NCBI GenBank assembly: GCA_024401865.1
Contig: JAKSKI010000002.1
Span: 1 to 64,000, forward strand
Direction: 5' to 3'
DNA length: 64,000 nt
From: Bacteroidales bacterium
Lineage (GTDB): Bacteria > Bacteroidota > Bacteroidia > Bacteroidales > UBA932
Shown here: piece after piece, positions 15,595 through 25,297 of the stretch
How the letters are laid out: each line of letters starts with the position of its first letter
Numbering within the stretch: position 1 is the first letter of the stretch
Position numbers and translations under genes: made by a program
Notes under the pieces: generated by a model
Databases searched by the model: none
Told to the model about the DNA's origin: nothing
The model's input: only the letters and a program-made list of their open reading frames with translations

Positions 15595-17538
15595 CTAAAG
15601 GTTGAGAGTCAAGCCAAGTTTGAACGTGCGGCAATTGAGCAGGGAGCAATTGACAAGAGTGGACTCGGATGCCTTGGTATAGAAGGCAATGTCGTCGCAA
15701 TAGCTGTTGAACAGGTTTTCGACTCCAAGGCTCACGGTGAGTTTGTCGCGGAAGAAGTTCTGACGCACCCTGAGGTCCATCTTCCAGGTCAGCTTGCGGT
15801 AGTAGAGATTCTTTTCGGCTCCCTTGGTACGAAGCAGTGCACCCACGTCAAGGCTCATACCCCAGGGCAGCGAAACGTTGTTGGTCCAGTTGAAAGTGGC
15901 CATAGGAGTCTGCAGATTGTCCACAGGATCGACAACTTCCATATCGAGCCATTGTTTGTGAAGAATTGCGGTGAGAGACGTCTGCCAGACGGATATGGTC
16001 GGGGATACGCTCAGCCTCCAATCCATCGACCAGTAATCAGGACCGTTGAAGTCGTGGCCGAAGCCCGAGTCCCGGAAGACGGGGAAGACATATCTGGTCG
16101 CCCAGCCCTTGACGCTCAGCCATTTCCAATCACCCTTGACAAACCCGGTATACTGTGTCTCGACCTGAATTATGGCAGCGCTTACGTCCCGTCCCTTGAT
16201 TGCATCAGGGTCAAGGTATACATAACGGTAGTTGGGGAAGACATTGCCGGTCTGCATACCGGCCGAGAGCTTGAGCTCATCCAAGCCTGCAGACAGAATG
16301 AGATGGGGCATCAGCACGCTTCGGCGCCAGAACAGTTCGGGAGATCCTATCTTGTCGATGAGTTTGGCTCTGGACGGGTCATCCTCGAACGGTTCGTACC
16401 TGTAAAAGGCGTATTGCCACAGAAGACCGGCATCGAGTTGGACTACGCCGAAATCCTGTTTGAGGGTGGCGAACAATCCCGGCACCAGACAGGCGGCCTT
16501 TCCGTGCGTGATGCCTTCAGGATTGATTTTGTTCAGAGAGTAATTGGTCTGCGCATAATCCTGGAGGTGGAATCCCATATCTATGTCACCCTTCCATAAC
16601 GGATGCGAAGCGTCAGTCCTGAGATACCCCTCCATATATCCGTGGTCGTCCCGGGAGTCGGCGGTGCATACCCTCTTGCCTCCCTTATTGTCAAAATCGT
16701 CTCCTTTCTCCCTGAGGCTGCCCACATACATATCATAGTTGGCCCGGAAGGTCCAGTCTTTTACCTTGCCCTCATAATTGACGTTGAGCGAATGTGTGCC
16801 GTTATCGGAATTGGAGTAGGATTCGCAGGGGAAGGATGACTGGCCCTGAGTCTTGCTGAAATTGTCCTTCTCGCTGTCGGAATGCGACAGCAGGTACTTG
16901 TATGTGGCGTACAGTTTGTGCCCGGGAGTTATTTCGTAGCCCACACGCAATCTTGCGTCCATATTGAAGCCCTTGGAAAGAGGGTTGTATTCCTTGACCG
17001 TGCGTTGCACACCACCGTCATATTTGTCCTCACATTTCCATTCGAATCTCTCCTTGGACAGATAGGACAATTCCAGACCGCCGTCCAGGATCAGTTTCCC
17101 CTTCTTGCCGGATACGCCGAGGTTGCTGTAACCGCCCGCATGCGGAGACAGCGTGATTCCCGCAGTCTCGGTGACAAGCACCTTGTCTTCCTCGGGGTTT
17201 ATTGTCTTTATGAGTATGATGCAACTGCTGTTGCCATATTCGAGGGCGGCCTCGGAGAGTATCTCGATGGTGTCGACGGAGCGTCCTGTTATGGTCGATA
17301 GTTCGTCGTGGTTCTTGAGCCTTCTCCCATCCACGTATATTATGGCCTCACCCTGTCCCGCTATACTGAATGTCCCCCCGTTGTCAATAATGGTCGAAAT
17401 CCTGGAGATAACCTCATACGCACTTTCGAGGTTGGCCAGGTCCGTTCCCCTTATGGTCCAGACATTGGAATTGCCCCCGGCGACGGCTTCTGCCACCGCG
17501 TTCAGCAGTAAGGCGATAGCAATGAGAAATCTGCGCAT
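15595..17538 (-). CDS. Outer-membrane beta-barrel protein, TonB-receptor-like (PF14905 type)
   Basis: 647 residues from the ATG at 17538, which gives a signal peptide (MRRFLIAIALLLNAVAEAVAGG). A plug-like part follows (about 40-150, with IIYVDGRRLKN and VDTIEILSEAALEYG), then a long barrel of alternating aromatic strands ending in LGLTLNL. The plug resembles that of Bacteroidota outer-membrane beta-barrel family proteins, but no carboxypeptidase-regulatory domain precedes it. Substrate unknown. It starts 16 bp after the pncB stop as the last gene of the rel operon. The frame is open further upstream to 17655, but that part overlaps pncB and lacks secretion features. Confidence 0.75.
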   Translation of the reverse strand: MRRFLIAIALLLNAVAEAVAGGNSNVWTIRGTDLANLESAYEVISRISTIIDNGGTFSIAGQGEAIIYVDGRRLKNHDELSTITGRSVDTIEILSEAALEYGNSSCIILIKTINPEEDKVLVTETAGITLSPHAGGYSNLGVSGKKGKLILDGGLELSYLSKERFEWKCEDKYDGGVQRTVKEYNPLSKGFNMDARLRVGYEITPGHKLYATYKYLLSHSDSEKDNFSKTQGQSSFPCESYSNSDNGTHSLNVNYEGKVKDWTFRANYDMYVGSLREKGDDFDNKGGKRVCTADSRDDHGYMEGYLRTDASHPLWKGDIDMGFHLQDYAQTNYSLNKINPEGITHGKAACLVPGLFATLKQDFGVVQLDAGLLWQYAFYRYEPFEDDPSRAKLIDKIGSPELFWRRSVLMPHLILSAGLDELKLSAGMQTGNVFPNYRYVYLDPDAIKGRDVSAAIIQVETQYTGFVKGDWKWLSVKGWATRYVFPVFRDSGFGHDFNGPDYWSMDWRLSVSPTISVWQTSLTAILHKQWLDMEVVDPVDNLQTPMATFNWTNNVSLPWGMSLDVGALLRTKGAEKNLYYRKLTWKMDLRVRQNFFRDKLTVSLGVENLFNSYCDDIAFYTKASESTLVNCSLLNCRTFKLGLTLNL

Positions 17539-17554
17539 ATGATAGGTCTGAGGT

Positions 17555-18760
17555 CTATTCAAGTCCGAGAACGTGCTTAAGGAACTCGCATTTGGCGTGA
17601 TTGCCGAGCACCTTGGTGGAATTGCAGGACAACTTGACGCAGTCGTGCCATTCACGGAGTTCGGTGATGCGTCCGCGGGTTAGTTTGACGACTATGTTCA
17701 TAGGCTCGCAACCTACGACATCGCAGGTAAGGAAGGTGCCGACACCATACGAATCCTGCACCCTTCCGTTGCAGTAATTATGGATTTCGATTGCCTTGCC
17801 GATATCCAGGCCGTTGCTGTACACCACCTGTTTTGTAGCCGGATCTATACCCAGCTCGCGGTATTTGGAGATGATCTTTTCGGTCTGTTCGAACTCGTCG
17901 CCGCTGTCCACCCTCAGGCCCTTGTACATCATTGCCATACGCTTGGAGAGATTGGAGAAGAACACCTTGTCCCCGAAACAGTCGTACAGGAATATGCCGT
18001 TGTCCCCGTCGTACACGTCGGAGAACTTCTTCATCACGTTGTAGTTGCATTCGAACACACCGCTTACGTTCTCCTCGAAGCTGATGAGCTGGTGGGACAT
18101 CGTCCCCAGAGGAAGAAGCCCGTACTTCATCGCAAGCCATACATTGCTGGTGCCCGTGAATTTGCCGGGCCAGTTATGGCGGGACTCGTAGACTTCCTTC
18201 ATAACGGCTATTACCATCTCCTGGTGGTCATAGCTGAACCTTCTGCGGGTACCCATATCTCCGAGGATCAGCCCGCCTTCCAGTATCTGGCGGGTCTTGG
18301 CGGCGGCGCGCTCGCGCTCCAATGAGGCGTCGTAGCGTTCCATATCGCCTTTCAGGATATGGGAGAGTTCGGATATGGTCGACAGCAGGGGCATTTCCCA
18401 CATTATGGTGCTGAACCATTTACCCTTGACTGTTATGCTCAGGTAGCCGGCCTCGTCCTGGTCGATGCTGACTTCCGAAGGGTTGAAGCGGTATCCCTTG
18501 AGGAAGGTGAAATACCACAGGGGCAGGAAAGAACAGCGGGATTTCATGAATTCCACCTCTTCGTCACTTATGACCACGTCGGCCATTCCGTCGACCTGCT
18601 CCTGAAGCAGAGCGCCGAATCCTTCGGGATACTGCTCGCGGTTGCGGTCGAAGAAAGTGTATTCCACTTCGGCCCTTGGATATTTCTCGAGTATGTAATA
18701 CTGACAGGTGAACGTGTAAAGGTCATTGTCCGTCAGTCTGTTTACTATCTGTTTCATCAT
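17555..18760 (-). CDS. pncB: Nicotinate phosphoribosyltransferase
   Basis: 401 residues. Hallmarks are NRLTDNDLYTFTCQYYIL at the start, PLWYFTFLKGYRF, the phosphate-loop region FSYDHQEMV followed by FTGTSNVWLAMKYGL with GTMSHQLI, then YDCFGDKVF and VYSNGLDIGKAIEI. It salvages nicotinic acid to nicotinate mononucleotide for NAD synthesis, in the cytosol. The ATG overlaps the stop of the thioesterase gene by 4 bp (ATGA), so the two are coupled. Confidence 0.94.
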   Translation of the reverse strand: MMKQIVNRLTDNDLYTFTCQYYILEKYPRAEVEYTFFDRNREQYPEGFGALLQEQVDGMADVVISDEEVEFMKSRCSFLPLWYFTFLKGYRFNPSEVSIDQDEAGYLSITVKGKWFSTIMWEMPLLSTISELSHILKGDMERYDASLERERAAAKTRQILEGGLILGDMGTRRRFSYDHQEMVIAVMKEVYESRHNWPGKFTGTSNVWLAMKYGLLPLGTMSHQLISFEENVSGVFECNYNVMKKFSDVYDGDNGIFLYDCFGDKVFFSNLSKRMAMMYKGLRVDSGDEFEQTEKIISKYRELGIDPATKQVVYSNGLDIGKAIEIHNYCNGRVQDSYGVGTFLTCDVVGCEPMNIVVKLTRGRITELREWHDCVKLSCNSTKVLGNHAKCEFLKHVLGLE

Positions 18761-19149
18761 CGTGTGAGGGTATTTGCCAGGAGGGGGAAACGCGAGGCTA
18801 TCTCAAGGGGCCTGCCGTCCTTGAGGAAACAATGGACACTGCTGCCCTCGAAGACTTTGGTGCCACGGGAGGTCATCACATACGAGAGCGTGAGCTTGAA
18901 CGCTGTGAGGGACTCCACTCTGACATCGATCTCGAGCGTGTCAGAAATGCCGACGGGCTTGAGATATCGGCACTCCAGACTTACTACCGGGGAGACGATG
19001 CCTTCCGAGGCAAGTGAGGCGAAATCATAGCCCAGACGTGCAAGACGGTCTATGCGCGCCTCTTCCATATATCTCAGATAGTTGGAATGATGCACGACAC
19101 CCATAGCGTCGCACTCGTAATAATTGACCTTGCGTATGAACGGTGCCAT
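18757..19149 (-). CDS. YbgC-like acyl-CoA thioesterase (hotdog fold)
   Basis: 130 residues, the family length. The start carries the 4HBT active-site motif YYECDAMGVVHHSNYLRYMEEAR, with D14 as probable catalytic aspartate, and the middle matches the hotdog sheet (IVSPVVSLECRYLKPVGISD). It hydrolyses acyl-CoA or acyl-ACP thioesters in the cytosol, and the chain specificity cannot be read. It starts 1 bp after the rel stop and overlaps pncB. No Tol-Pal genes are nearby, unlike the proteobacterial ybgC setting. Confidence 0.88.
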   Translation of the reverse strand: MAPFIRKVNYYECDAMGVVHHSNYLRYMEEARIDRLARLGYDFASLASEGIVSPVVSLECRYLKPVGISDTLEIDVRVESLTAFKLTLSYVMTSRGTKVFEGSSVHCFLKDGRPLEIASRFPLLANTLTR

Positions 19150-19150
19150 A

Positions 19151-21022
19151 TCAGTTCTCTATGCGCTGCACCTCGTCCACATTGGGTATGATGGAGATGC
19201 TGTCGATCGTGGACTGCAGTTCATCGGCCGAATGGACGGGGAAATCTATGATACAGGTTACTATCTGCTCGTGCGTGTTGGTCTCGAGCCTGTTCATGGA
19301 CAGATGCTGCTTCTCGACGAAGCAGTCGATGATGTCGCGGAGCAGGTGGTAACGGTCAATGGCGGTTATCTTGATGCTGACGGAATAAGTCAGGGCGTCC
19401 GTAGGTTCGAATTTGACGGCTACGATGGAATCCCCGTTCTCCGAAGCGAGCTTGATAGCCTCGGGACAATGCCTGCTGTGGAGCGTGATGCGGCCGGCAT
19501 CATCCCTGAATCCTATCACCTCGTCACCGGGCAGAGGATTGCATACGGGGCAGCGCATGAACTCGAGTTTCTCCTGCTGGCGAAGCAGTTCGCGAAGGGC
19601 GTTCTTGGCCTTGTATGTCTTGACGTAGTTGAGCCATTCGGGCCTGGGAATCATATTGTCACTGACACCTATCTCGACGCAGTCTCCCCTGTGGAGTCTG
19701 GTGCTGACGGGGCAGAGCTTGCCGTTGACCCTTGCATACTGGGCCCTCGCCCCTATGTCCGAATGCACTTCGAAGGCAAAGTCCAGGGCAGATGCGCCCT
19801 TGGGAAGGATTATTCCCTTGCCGTGGGGTGTGAAGGCTATGATGTCCTCGTTGTACAGGGACGAGTTGAGACCTTCCATGAAGAGGAATCCGTCGCTGCT
19901 CTCGGCTATGCTCTGAAGCACGCTGCGGAAACGCTCGAGCCACTGTTCGTCACGCTCAACTATGCAGCCGAGCTTGGAGTTGCGATGCATCCTTTCGGAT
20001 GAAATATGAAGTTCCTCCCATACGCCTGCCTTGTTGAGAAGTCGCACGTGGAAGCTCTGATATCCGTTGTCCTTGGGATTGTCGATATAATTGCTGACAC
20101 TGCCGGGACGCTCCTTGAAGAGACCTGAAAGTATGGAATAGGTGTACAGGGCGGTGTCCTTCTCCACCGAATCGTGGTCCTCCCAGCGGGACATCGGTTC
20201 GTATATGACCCGCACATAGTGCTTGAAGTCGACGTGAGCAAAATCGCAGCCGCTTTCTTTCATATCCCTCCAGATGCTGTAAGGCTTGCGGTAACGCACC
20301 TCGGTACGGGCTGTAACCCCATTGGCGGCCAGAGCTTTGTCGATTGTCTCGATGAAGGTACGGAGGGCGCCGTCGGTACGTTTGCGGTCTTCTTCGAGCA
20401 GACGTTCCAACTGGTCATATTCGCGCGGACAGCGATAGCGGAACGATAGATTCTCCAGTTCGGATTTGACGTGGTACAGACCGAGTCGTCCGGCAAGGGG
20501 TGCATAGAAGAAGTCGGTCTCCCCCGCTATCTTCATCTGCTTGTCGGGACGCATCGAATCCAGAGTCCTCATATTGTGAAGTCGGTCGCTCAACTTGACC
20601 AGCAGCGCACGCACGTCATAGTGGACGGAATCGAGTATCTGTTTGTAATTGTCCACCTGTTTGGTGTTCTCGTAACTCTTCTTCTTCCTTTTGGTGACAA
20701 CATCCACCAGGAAAGCCACGTCATTGCCGAAGCGGTCCCTAATGTCCTCGACGGTGTACGGGGTGTCTTCCACCACATCGTGAAGGAATGCCGAGCAAAC
20801 CGTATTGGCATCAAGCTCGAGCTCTTCGGCTGCGATGGCCGCCACGGCTACGGGATGGATGATATAGGGCTCACCGGACTTGCGCTTCTGGTCCTTGTGG
20901 GCTTCGGCGGCAAGAGCATATGCGTCCTTGACCCTCTGAAGGTCTTCGGGGCTCACGCGCTTCGACATCACGTCAAATACGTGCTGTGCGGAACGCTCTA
21001 TCTGTGCATATATGTCTTCCAT
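19151..21022 (-). CDS. RelA/SpoT-type (p)ppGpp synthetase/hydrolase
   Basis: 623 residues with the long-RSH domain order. HD hydrolase (HPVAVAAI and HDVVEDT at about 81-87, LVKLSDRLHNMRTLD), synthetase (RKPYSIWRDMK, NPKDNGYQSFH), TGS (DIIAFTPHGKGIILPKGASALDFAF), a short zinc-finger-like stretch (CPVCNPLPGDEVIGF), and a C-terminal ACT domain from about 535. It is shorter than the 730-residue enzymes. The hydrolase motifs are intact and the synthetase looks complete, so a bifunctional enzyme is likely. First gene of the operon, with a TATATTTG box 21 nt upstream. Confidence 0.93.
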   Translation of the reverse strand: MEDIYAQIERSAQHVFDVMSKRVSPEDLQRVKDAYALAAEAHKDQKRKSGEPYIIHPVAVAAIAAEELELDANTVCSAFLHDVVEDTPYTVEDIRDRFGNDVAFLVDVVTKRKKKSYENTKQVDNYKQILDSVHYDVRALLVKLSDRLHNMRTLDSMRPDKQMKIAGETDFFYAPLAGRLGLYHVKSELENLSFRYRCPREYDQLERLLEEDRKRTDGALRTFIETIDKALAANGVTARTEVRYRKPYSIWRDMKESGCDFAHVDFKHYVRVIYEPMSRWEDHDSVEKDTALYTYSILSGLFKERPGSVSNYIDNPKDNGYQSFHVRLLNKAGVWEELHISSERMHRNSKLGCIVERDEQWLERFRSVLQSIAESSDGFLFMEGLNSSLYNEDIIAFTPHGKGIILPKGASALDFAFEVHSDIGARAQYARVNGKLCPVSTRLHRGDCVEIGVSDNMIPRPEWLNYVKTYKAKNALRELLRQQEKLEFMRCPVCNPLPGDEVIGFRDDAGRITLHSRHCPEAIKLASENGDSIVAVKFEPTDALTYSVSIKITAIDRYHLLRDIIDCFVEKQHLSMNRLETNTHEQIVTCIIDFPVHSADELQSTIDSISIIPNVDEVQRIEN

Positions 21023-21043
21023 AGCTTACTCTGTTGAGTCTCG

Positions 21044-21051
21044 CAAATATA
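21044..21051 (-). promoter_or_regulatory. Promoter -7 box of the rel operon
   Basis: Minus-strand TATATTTG, 21 nt before the ATG at 21022. No clear -33 TTTG at the expected distance. Confidence 0.6.
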
Positions 21052-21106
21052 ACGAAAATCAGCACAAATCGGAACAGGTTTGCCATTATTTCGGTTTCTT
21101 CGGTCC

Positions 21107-21236
21107 GCGCACGATTGCCGGGAGGGACGCAGACGGTTGGTTTGTCGTGCCGGGCAACTGTCCCTCAGGGCGCGACGAAAAGCGCCCGTCGGGCCATTGC
21201 CCGCTCACGATTGCCCGGGTGGGACGCAACTGGTTT
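21107..21236. repeat. GC-rich intergenic element with an imperfect direct repeat
   Basis: The 326-bp gap 21023-21348 holds, between two promoters, a GC-rich island. Two copies of about 35 bp (21107-21143 and 21202-21236) share CACGATTGCC, GGGACGCA and TGGTTT. Between them GGGCGC (21168-21173) and GCGCCC (21182-21187) form a stem. All three plus frames are open across much of it, which reflects composition rather than coding. It may be a REP-like or relic repeat. I see no gene here. Confidence 0.4.
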
Positions 21237-21319
21237 ACGGGCGATGTCAGATTATCGGTCCAGTAAAATTTTTATCTATAAACAATAAATTTTTGTTGTA
21301 ATTATAAAGAATAAATATA

Positions 21320-21327
21320 TATCTTTG
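21320..21327 (+). promoter_or_regulatory. Promoter -7 box of the M16 peptidase gene
   Basis: TATCTTTG, with TTG 21 bp upstream, ends 21 nt before the ATG at 21349. This excludes the in-frame TTG at 21325, which overlaps the box. Confidence 0.65.
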
Positions 21328-21348
21328 CATTGTAAAAATATTATTTCA

Positions 21349-24156
21349 ATGAGAAGATTTTTCATCATCGCCACGGCGCTCATCTGCGCCGCGTCTGCAG
21401 CGGCCCAACAGCCGCAACCGGTCCCGGTTGACCCGGCAGTGCGCATCGGTCATCTGGACAATGGGCTCACTTATTATATAAGGCACAATGAAGAGCCTGC
21501 CGGACAGGCCAACTTCTACATCGCCCAGAAAGTGGGTTCAATACTCGAGGAAGAGAACCAGAGGGGTCTCGCCCACTTCCTGGAGCATATGTGTTTCAAC
21601 GGCACCGAGCACTTCCCCGGCAACGGAGTCATCAAGTACTGCGAGAAGATCGGCGTCAAGTTCGGCAATGACCTCAACGCCTACACTTCCATCGATGAGA
21701 CTGTCTACAACATAGACAACGTCCCCGTGGCCAAGGTGCCTGACGCAGTGGACTCCTGCCTTATGATACTCCACGACTGGGCGGACGGTCTGCTCCTGAA
21801 CGAAGAAGACATCGACCACGAGCGCGGAGTCATACACGAGGAATGGCGGGGACGTATGAACAACGCCACCCTCAGGCTTTACGAGAAGCTCCTCCCCGAA
21901 GTTTATCCGGGCAATCTTTACGGCGTACGTATGCCTATAGGTCTGATGTCGGTCGTGGACAACTTCCCCTACAAGGCTCTTCGCGACTATTATGAGAAGT
22001 GGTACCGCCCCGACCAGCAGGGCGTCATAGTGGTGGGAGACATCGACGTGGACGAGGTGGAGGCCAAGATCAAGGACATCTTCGGCACTATCGCCAAACC
22101 CGAGAATCCCGCAGAACGCTTCTATGTACAGATTGAGGATAACGCGGAACCTATCGTGAGCATGGCTTCCGACAAGGAGCAGGAGATAGCTACGTCCATT
22201 ATATTCTGCAAGCACGACGCATATCCCGATGCCCTGAAGGGAGATTTGAATTATATGGTATACAGCTATGCACTTCAGGCGGCACAGATTATGATGAGCG
22301 GCCGTATGCAGGAATTGCTCGAGAGTCCGGAGCCTCCTTTCATCCAGGCCGGTGTCGACGATGAGAACTTCTTCCTCGCCAAGACCAAGAGCGCCTGGAC
22401 AGGCTACGCCGTGTCATCGGAGGAAGGTCTCACCAAAGCCGTGACCACTGTATACCGCGAGATGCTCAGGGCAGTGCGCGGAGGCTTTACCGAGAGTGAG
22501 TACGAACGCGCCCGCACTGAACTGCTGTCCCAGTACGAGACCCTCTACAACCAGCGCGACAAGAAGAAGAGCGCCTACTTCTGCAGGGAATACGCAAGGC
22601 ACTTCATCGACAACGAACCCATCGCCAGCGCAGAGCAGGTATTCACCCTTGCGCAGCAGCTCGCGCCCTCAGTTCCCGTCAGCGTGGTAAATCAGATTGT
22701 GGGCAGCTTCGTAAGCGAAGGCAACCTCGTGGTGGCCTGTATGCTTCCCGAGAAGGAAGGTGTCACCTACCCCTCTCCCGAAGAGCTCAAGAAGGCCCTT
22801 GCCGACGTTGCGGCAGAGGATATTGCCCCTTACGTGGACGCCGTATCGGATGAGCCTCTCATAGCTGTCCCCCCTGTTCCCGGCAAGGTCGTCAAGTCGG
22901 CCGATTTCAAATTCGGCTATCGCAAATACACTCTCTCCAACGGAGCGACCGTCTTTATCAGGCATACCGACTTCAATGCTGACCAGATTCTTATGAACGC
23001 CTTCAGCAACGGTGGCACGTCACTGTACGGAGACAGCGAGCTGCCCACCCTCAATTCGACAAGCGAACTGATGACCATCGGAGGAGTCGGCAATTTCAAC
23101 AAGACCGCACTTACCAAGGTCCTCTCGGGCAAGCAGGTCGGAGTCAATCCCTACGTCAATATGATTCAGGAAGGAGTCTCAGCCAGCACTACGCCCAAGG
23201 ATCTTGAGACTATGCTGCAGCTCAACTACCTATATTTCACTTCACTGCGTAAGGATGACGAAGCTTTCGCATCCTGGAAGAACAGGAGCAGGGCGGCTCT
23301 CGCCAACCGCGAGGCCCAGCCTCTGGCCGCTTTTCAGGACAGCTGCAAGATCATACTCAGGCAACATCCCGAAAGAGTCGCGGACCTCACTTTGAATGAG
23401 CTCGACAAGGTGGATTATGCACGTGCGCTGGAGATAGCCGCCGAGCGTTTCGGCAACGCAGCGGACTTCACCTTTATCTTTACCGGCAATATTGACGAGC
23501 AGACGGCGCTTCCTCTCATTGAGCAGTATATAGGTTCGCTTCCTTCCACCGGGGCCGCCGAGAAGGCCGACTTCAGGGTAAGCGAGTACAGCAGCAACCC
23601 CCGCGACCTCACTTTCGATCGCCCGATGGAACTGCCTTTGGTCACGAACTGTTTCGTGGATTACGGCAAGGTCAAATACAGCGTGAAGGGCAGCCTTGCC
23701 TTCGACATCGCCCTCAACTCGCTCACGACCGTGCTTCTCGAAGAAATCAGGGAGAAGGAAGGCGGCACCTACAGCATTGGCGCATATGGCGAGATGACAG
23801 CCTATCCCCGCCAGGAGGCCTGCTTCCAGATTCCCTATCAGACTGATCCCGCCAAGTACGAATACCTCAACGCCCGCGTAAGGGAAATTGTCGACCGTTT
23901 CTCAAAGGAAGGGCCAAGGGTCGAGGATATGAACAAGGCCAAGGAGTACTACGCCAAGAACTATCTGAGGAACCAGAAAGAGAATTCATACTGGCGTTCC
24001 GTCCTCACCGAGTATCTGCTTTCCGGCTATGACATTGACACCGGTTACGAGGCAATCCTCAGGAGCATTACCGCCAGGGATGTGCGCAATGCACTGGTGA
24101 ACGTTTTCAAGAATGGCAAGCACAGCGAAATAATAATGAAGGGAGTGGCCAAATAG
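21349..24156 (+). CDS. M16 family zinc peptidase (pitrilysin-like), secreted
   Basis: 935 residues with signal peptide MRRFFIIATALICAASAAAQQ. The first M16 half carries the inverted zinc motif HFLEH at 76-80 and the downstream ligand region NDLNAYTSIDETVY. The second half (from about 525, KYTLSNGATVFIRHTDF) has no zinc motif and should be the substrate-binding half, as in other two-lobed M16 enzymes. Close to C-terminal is the family signature EEIREKEGGTYSIG. It degrades peptides in the periplasm. Own promoter and a terminator follow, so it is monocistronic. Confidence 0.93.
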   Translation: MRRFFIIATALICAASAAAQQPQPVPVDPAVRIGHLDNGLTYYIRHNEEPAGQANFYIAQKVGSILEEENQRGLAHFLEHMCFNGTEHFPGNGVIKYCEKIGVKFGNDLNAYTSIDETVYNIDNVPVAKVPDAVDSCLMILHDWADGLLLNEEDIDHERGVIHEEWRGRMNNATLRLYEKLLPEVYPGNLYGVRMPIGLMSVVDNFPYKALRDYYEKWYRPDQQGVIVVGDIDVDEVEAKIKDIFGTIAKPENPAERFYVQIEDNAEPIVSMASDKEQEIATSIIFCKHDAYPDALKGDLNYMVYSYALQAAQIMMSGRMQELLESPEPPFIQAGVDDENFFLAKTKSAWTGYAVSSEEGLTKAVTTVYREMLRAVRGGFTESEYERARTELLSQYETLYNQRDKKKSAYFCREYARHFIDNEPIASAEQVFTLAQQLAPSVPVSVVNQIVGSFVSEGNLVVACMLPEKEGVTYPSPEELKKALADVAAEDIAPYVDAVSDEPLIAVPPVPGKVVKSADFKFGYRKYTLSNGATVFIRHTDFNADQILMNAFSNGGTSLYGDSELPTLNSTSELMTIGGVGNFNKTALTKVLSGKQVGVNPYVNMIQEGVSASTTPKDLETMLQLNYLYFTSLRKDDEAFASWKNRSRAALANREAQPLAAFQDSCKIILRQHPERVADLTLNELDKVDYARALEIAAERFGNAADFTFIFTGNIDEQTALPLIEQYIGSLPSTGAAEKADFRVSEYSSNPRDLTFDRPMELPLVTNCFVDYGKVKYSVKGSLAFDIALNSLTTVLLEEIREKEGGTYSIGAYGEMTAYPRQEACFQIPYQTDPAKYEYLNARVREIVDRFSKEGPRVEDMNKAKEYYAKNYLRNQKENSYWRSVLTEYLLSGYDIDTGYEAILRSITARDVRNALVNVFKNGKHSEIIMKGVAK

Positions 24157-24179
24157 AGCCGTCCCTATCCTTGAAACGG

Positions 24180-24207
24180 AAGTGGTCCGGGTTGCCGGGC
24201 CACTTTT
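24180..24207 (+). terminator. Intrinsic terminator after the M16 peptidase gene
   Basis: AAGTGGTCCGG (24180-24190) pairs with CCGGGCCACTT (24195-24205) over 11 pairs with one G-U, loop GTTG, and the stem runs into TTTT (24204-24207). It also separates the convergent propeller gene ending at 24211. Confidence 0.75.
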
Positions 24208-24210
24208 GTG

Positions 24211-25200
24211 TTATTCTCCCCAGACCGAGGAACTGATGCGTATCTCTATGAGCTCGTACTTGCTGACGGTATCGGGAAGCAGTGAAGTATCGTGCGAGTT
24301 GGAGTAGGTGTTGTAGATTATGTAGGACTTGCCGTCAAGATGGAGTATTCCGGGCCCCACGGACACCCATTTCTCATCCTCCCGTATCCAGTCGTTGAGA
24401 GGGCATTCTATCGGCTTCGAATATAGTCCGTGCTGGATATATGCATTGAGGTGGCAGGCATCGCCGAGTCCGGGCGCATTGTTGAAATACGTGGGAAGCA
24501 GCAGGTCGAAGTCTTCATCGAGTTTGGAAGCGGCCGAATTGTAGATGAATTCATCCGTGATGTCCTCCATTGTCGTTATGGGATTACCTTGATAGTCCAG
24601 GCGCATAGTGGCGAGAAGTCTCTTGTAGTTGCCGGGGCCCAGCCTTACCGTGTGGCGGAGATACATCTTGAGATAACCGTCTTCGGGGATGAGGACTGTC
24701 TGCGAGTCGTGATTGGCATCGTCGAGGACTACTTTCCTGTCGGTGAAATTGATTCCGTCCTTCGAGAACCACATGCTCAGATCGTACTTGCCCCTTGAGT
24801 TGGTGACGTTCGCCACAAGCCGGTAGGGATATTCGTCCCCTTCGAGGTAGCACACATACTGGTCGCAGAGATGGCGCATCAGCACGTTGTCTTCAGCCTG
24901 AGGCACCTCCCTGTGCCAGTTGACAAGATCCCTTGACCAGGCGTGGCACAGGCAGAAGTTGGTATCCCTTATCTCCTCACCCTCGGGAAGCGCGATGTAG
25001 TACATTCTGAACAGGGTATCGCTCTCCTGGATTACATTGAGATATCCCAGTCTCTGAACTCCCGCTTCGATATTGTCGAACAACTTGACGGGAGCCTGGG
25101 GGAATTCTATCGAATAAAGTCTCGAGCAGAGGTCTTCGCTCTTGCAGGAAACTATGGCGCAACAAAGCGCCAGGGCGAGGATGAACGGATGTGTTTTCAT
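24211..25200 (-). CDS. Lipoprotein with a five-bladed beta-propeller glycosidase-like fold
   Basis: 329 residues from ATG 25200, with lipobox in LALCCAIVSCKS. The body has repeated blades seen in GH43/GH32/GH117-like families: HAWSRDLVNWHRE, LSMWFSKDGINFTDRKV, DANHDSQTVLIPEDGYLKMYLRH and SVGPGILHLDGKSYIIYNTY. I cannot assign a family or confirm catalytic acids. It is probably a surface or periplasmic glycan-active or glycan-binding protein. It could instead be a non-catalytic propeller. Own TATATTTG box at 25227-25234. Confidence 0.6.
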   Translation of the reverse strand: MKTHPFILALALCCAIVSCKSEDLCSRLYSIEFPQAPVKLFDNIEAGVQRLGYLNVIQESDTLFRMYYIALPEGEEIRDTNFCLCHAWSRDLVNWHREVPQAEDNVLMRHLCDQYVCYLEGDEYPYRLVANVTNSRGKYDLSMWFSKDGINFTDRKVVLDDANHDSQTVLIPEDGYLKMYLRHTVRLGPGNYKRLLATMRLDYQGNPITTMEDITDEFIYNSAASKLDEDFDLLLPTYFNNAPGLGDACHLNAYIQHGLYSKPIECPLNDWIREDEKWVSVGPGILHLDGKSYIIYNTYSNSHDTSLLPDTVSKYELIEIRISSSVWGE

Positions 25201-25226
25201 AAACTGCGGCATTTTTGGTATGTTGA

Positions 25227-25275
25227 CAAATATAGTTTTCTTTATTGGGATTCTGCATATTTATGACTAATTTTG
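25227..25275. promoter_or_regulatory. Divergent promoters, propeller lipoprotein and kbl operon
   Basis: Minus-strand TATATTTG at 25227-25234 faces the propeller gene. Plus-strand TAATTTTG at 25268-25275, with TTG 20 bp upstream (25245-25247), ends 22 nt before the ATG at 25298. Confidence 0.6.
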
Positions 25276-25297
25276 TTTGTTAAATGATTTTGCGACT

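Noticed and set aside
21012..21301. Three overlapping plus-strand frames of 73-84 codons
   Set aside because: All three frames are open at once because of the GC-rich repeat island. There is no promoter or recognisable protein.
21325..21348. TTG start for the M16 gene
   Set aside because: It overlaps the TATCTTTG promoter box. The ATG at 21349 begins a normal signal peptide.
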